Shown here: positions 43,653 to 46,081 of the stretch, piece after piece
How positions within the stretch are numbered: position 1 is the first letter of the stretch
Layout: each line of letters opens with the position of its first letter
Origin: Planctomycetota bacterium
GTDB taxonomy: Bacteria > Planctomycetota > SZUA-567 > H5-PLA8
Assembly (NCBI GenBank): GCA_026692735.1
Contig: JAPLOD010000051.1
Coordinates: 1-46,081 of the forward strand
Direction of reading: 5' to 3'
DNA: 46,081 bases
Made by a program: the position numbers and the translations under genes
The notes under the pieces: generated by a model
Databases searched by the model: none
What the model saw: only the letters and a program-made list of their open reading frames with translations
What the model was told of the DNA's origin: nothing

Positions 43653-44795
43653 TCATAGCCCTTCTTGTGTTTTCCTCAACCCTCCGCCTGATGAATGTGG
43701 TTCGACCGTCTGTCCCTCCGCACGCTCAAGCACCACGTTCCCCACCTTGTCACCCTCGTCAATGCCGACTCCCCATCGCTGCAGGCTCCCCGGCGCCAGC
43801 ACCTTCGCCGCACTGGTGAATACACTGTCCGGCAAGCCCAGCGCGCGTTTGACCCGCACGTCCCGTTCGAGCAGGCTCGGGATCCGGTTCAGCTCGCGGG
43901 CCTTCTTCCAGCCGAGCGTGCCCAACGCGAACCACGCCGTCGGGGGCACGGGGTAATCGCTGCCGTGGAGCAGTTTCTCGACGACGCCTTCCTCGCGCAG
44001 GAACCGCGCGATCCAGCGCGTGCGGCCCGGCGTGCAGAAGGCTGAGGTGTCGCCCCAGCAGTTCGGGTACTTGCGCGCCAGCGCGCAGAACTGCGGCAGA
44101 AAGCTGTTGTCGAAGAGGCCGCTCTTCGTCCCGCTGTGAGCCATCACCACGGTGACGCCGCGGTCCAGTGCGGGCAGCATGACTTCCGGGTTGCCCAGTT
44201 CGGGCCGGGTCACGTTGACCGTGTGTTCTCCGGCGGTGTGCACGATCAGCGGCACTTTCTTCGCTGCCAGGAGATCGAAGACGGGCACGCAACGCTTGTC
44301 GCGCGGGTCCATCCCCTGCGAATTGGGCAGCCACTTCATCGCCACGGCGCCGCGTTCGATCCACCGCGCGGTTTCATCCAGAGCGTCACGGCGGTAGGGA
44401 TGGACGGACAGCGCCGGCATGTACTTGCCGCGCATCGCGTCGCGCTCGGCGCACGCGAACACGTACTCATTCGGCACGAACAGTTCCTGCCCCGTGGCCT
44501 GTGGCTCCCCCGCTTCCGTGTAGATGCGGTCGTGAGCGAAGACCACCACGGCGGCCAGCGCGCCGTTCGCGGCAGCCGTGGTGATCGCCCAATCGAGGCG
44601 TTCCAGGTACGCCTGGTCGAGCCGGCGGGCGTGATCGGCGGCGGTGATGCCCAGTTGCCAGCACATGAGCCGAAAGAAGAGCGAGTTGAACTTCGCGGGC
44701 GCGATGAAGCAGTTCGTCCCGCCATGGCCGACGCCAGCGAGGTGCGTATGGATGTCAACCACCACCGCGGCCGCGTTCTTCTCGGGTGTGTTCAC
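43653..44795 (-). CDS. Amidohydrolase family protein
   Basis: VVDIHTHLAGVGHGG, MPALSVHPYRRD, MKWLPNSQGMDP, VIVHTAGEH-like and MAHSG metal-ligand motifs; GTG start overlaps the upstream stop. Confidence 0.85.
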   Translation of the reverse strand: MNTPEKNAAAVVVDIHTHLAGVGHGGTNCFIAPAKFNSLFFRLMCWQLGITAADHARRLDQAYLERLDWAITTAAANGALAAVVVFAHDRIYTEAGEPQATGQELFVPNEYVFACAERDAMRGKYMPALSVHPYRRDALDETARWIERGAVAMKWLPNSQGMDPRDKRCVPVFDLLAAKKVPLIVHTAGEHTVNVTRPELGNPEVMLPALDRGVTVVMAHSGTKSGLFDNSFLPQFCALARKYPNCWGDTSAFCTPGRTRWIARFLREEGVVEKLLHGSDYPVPPTAWFALGTLGWKKARELNRIPSLLERDVRVKRALGLPDSVFTSAAKVLAPGSLQRWGVGIDEGDKVGNVVLERAEGQTVEPHSSGGGLRKTQEGL

Positions 44796-46081
44796 GACGG
44801 TGTCTCCGGAGAAGCGGCCAGGATCTGCCGCGCGCGCGCATACAGCAGCCCCAGAGAGAACCACAGCGGCAGCGCATAGGACGGCCCTTCCAGGGTCACG
44901 GTGAAGAACGCAAAAATGGCCGTATAGAAGAAGTACAGCAGGATGCCTTCCAGCAGCACGTCGCCGAATCCCTGCTTCACGGCCAGCGCCTTCCAGACAT
45001 AGAACAGTGCCGACAGCATGAGCGCCGCGAGTATGGCGAGCCCGACCACGCCGTAGCGATAGAGCATGTTCAGGTAACTGTTATGCGGGTTCAGGCCGCT
45101 GGGATCTTCCTCGTGGTGGAAATACGTCTCCTTAAGCACCTCGTTGAAATCCCAGGCCCGTCCCACGCCCGCCCCTAGCCAGGGACGGCCGGTGCGCCAA
45201 TCGTGGAGCATGCGCCGCCACATCAGCAGCCGCCACACGTTGTTCACGACGCTGGTCCCGCCGGCGAGCTGTCCCACGCGGGCAACGGCGTTCAGCTTGT
45301 AGACTTCCGGATTGGTGATGGGCTGGTACGGCGGGCGCGGCGATAGTTCGTAGTCCTTGGGATTGGCAGGCGCGTTCGTCTGGTCGTACACCTCAAACAG
45401 CTCCTGGTACGTCTTCGGCCGCCATGCGCTCAGTTCCGCAGCCTGCGCGGGCGTCACCTTCCGCATGCTTCGATAGGCGAAGAGCGCGACGCCGAACAGC
45501 ACGGCCAGCAGCACGGCGCGCTTCAGCGTCTCCGCCTGCCCGCGCAGAGACACGGCCCCGCTCATGACCAGGTGCAGCACGAGCGCTCCGCCAATGCCGA
45601 CCGGCACAACCGATTGCGGCACGCCCAGGCTCTGTCGCCACCCCACGAGCAGCAGGAGGACCAGGGCCAGCGCCCTCCAGAACCAGCTCCCGCTCCACAC
45701 CAGGAACAGGCCGAGTCCCAGAACGGCAATCGGCAGCGTCTGCTGGCCGAAGAGGCTTTCGCCAGGGTACAGACTGCCAGGCGCCGGTTTGGGCGTCAGA
45801 AGACCAACTGCATCCAGGCCGGCGCACGCCACCGACACCAGCACGCCGCATAACGCCGCCTGAAGAACGTATGTCTCCCGGTCGCCAAAAAGCAGAAACG
45901 CGTACAGGAAGACGGCAGCGTAGCCCACCATGGCGCTCTGACGGATGATCAGGTAGGCGTTGGGCGAACTCCCGCAGAACGCCGCCACGGCATGGCCCAC
46001 GCCCCACAGCAGGAAGGCCACGGCGATGGCGACGCTCGCCCAGATTCCGGGGACATGTTCGACGTTGAACGTGTCCCCGGA
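44792..46081 (-). CDS. O-antigen ligase/polymerase-like membrane protein (5' partial at window edge)
   Basis: Multi-TM; GAGVGRAWDFNEV...GLNPHNSYLNMLYRYGVVGLAILAALML; frame open to the window end (SGDTFNVEHVPGIWASVAIA). Confidence 0.8.
   Translation of the reverse strand, partial: SGDTFNVEHVPGIWASVAIAVAFLLWGVGHAVAAFCGSSPNAYLIIRQSAMVGYAAVFLYAFLLFGDRETYVLQAALCGVLVSVACAGLDAVGLLTPKPAPGSLYPGESLFGQQTLPIAVLGLGLFLVWSGSWFWRALALVLLLLVGWRQSLGVPQSVVPVGIGGALVLHLVMSGAVSLRGQAETLKRAVLLAVLFGVALFAYRSMRKVTPAQAAELSAWRPKTYQELFEVYDQTNAPANPKDYELSPRPPYQPITNPEVYKLNAVARVGQLAGGTSVVNNVWRLLMWRRMLHDWRTGRPWLGAGVGRAWDFNEVLKETYFHHEEDPSGLNPHNSYLNMLYRYGVVGLAILAALMLSALFYVWKALAVKQGFGDVLLEGILLYFFYTAIFAFFTVTLEGPSYALPLWFSLGLLYARARQILAASPETPS
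46048..46080. repeat. GGGGACATGTTCG/GAACGTGTCCCC palindrome, copy 2, in frame
   Basis: cggggacatgttcgacgttgaacgtgtccccgg. Confidence 0.9.

Overview
High-GC bacterial chromosomal window. Gene content and protein style suggest Planctomycetota or a related PVC lineage (inference only). It carries a corrinoid-protein reductive activase (RACo/RamA-like), a PLP trans-sulfuration enzyme, two Gfo/Idh/MocA oxidoreductases, and a large set of secreted polysaccharide-degradation proteins: heparinase II/III-like, two parallel beta-helix proteins, a PcRGLX/PL26-like protein, GH2, DUF4091 and an agarase-like GH pseudogene. Other genes are a MATE transporter, a MarR-MacA-MacB-type efflux operon, an FGE/SUMF1 protein, a beta-lactamase-family hydrolase, Uma2, HEPN/MNT and DUF4258/DUF2283 pairs, an amidohydrolase and an O-antigen ligase-like protein. 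No phage, CRISPR array or intact transposase was seen. The most unusual signal is a dense population of at least ten families of short palindromic or short-unit (7-, 9-, 10-, 21-bp) repeats. They sit between genes and, repeatedly, in frame inside unrelated coding sequences; in three genes they contribute to the signal-peptide or start region. This resembles the in-frame palindromic elements of Rickettsia, but with several sequence families coexisting. Other notable items: an in-frame amber codon splitting the heparinase-like gene, a displaced tRNA-Ser 3' end with the intact tRNA bracketing about 1.5 kb, a deleted/frameshifted agarase-like gene with a second 3' remnant elsewhere, and a duplicated 10-mer-bearing intergenic element.
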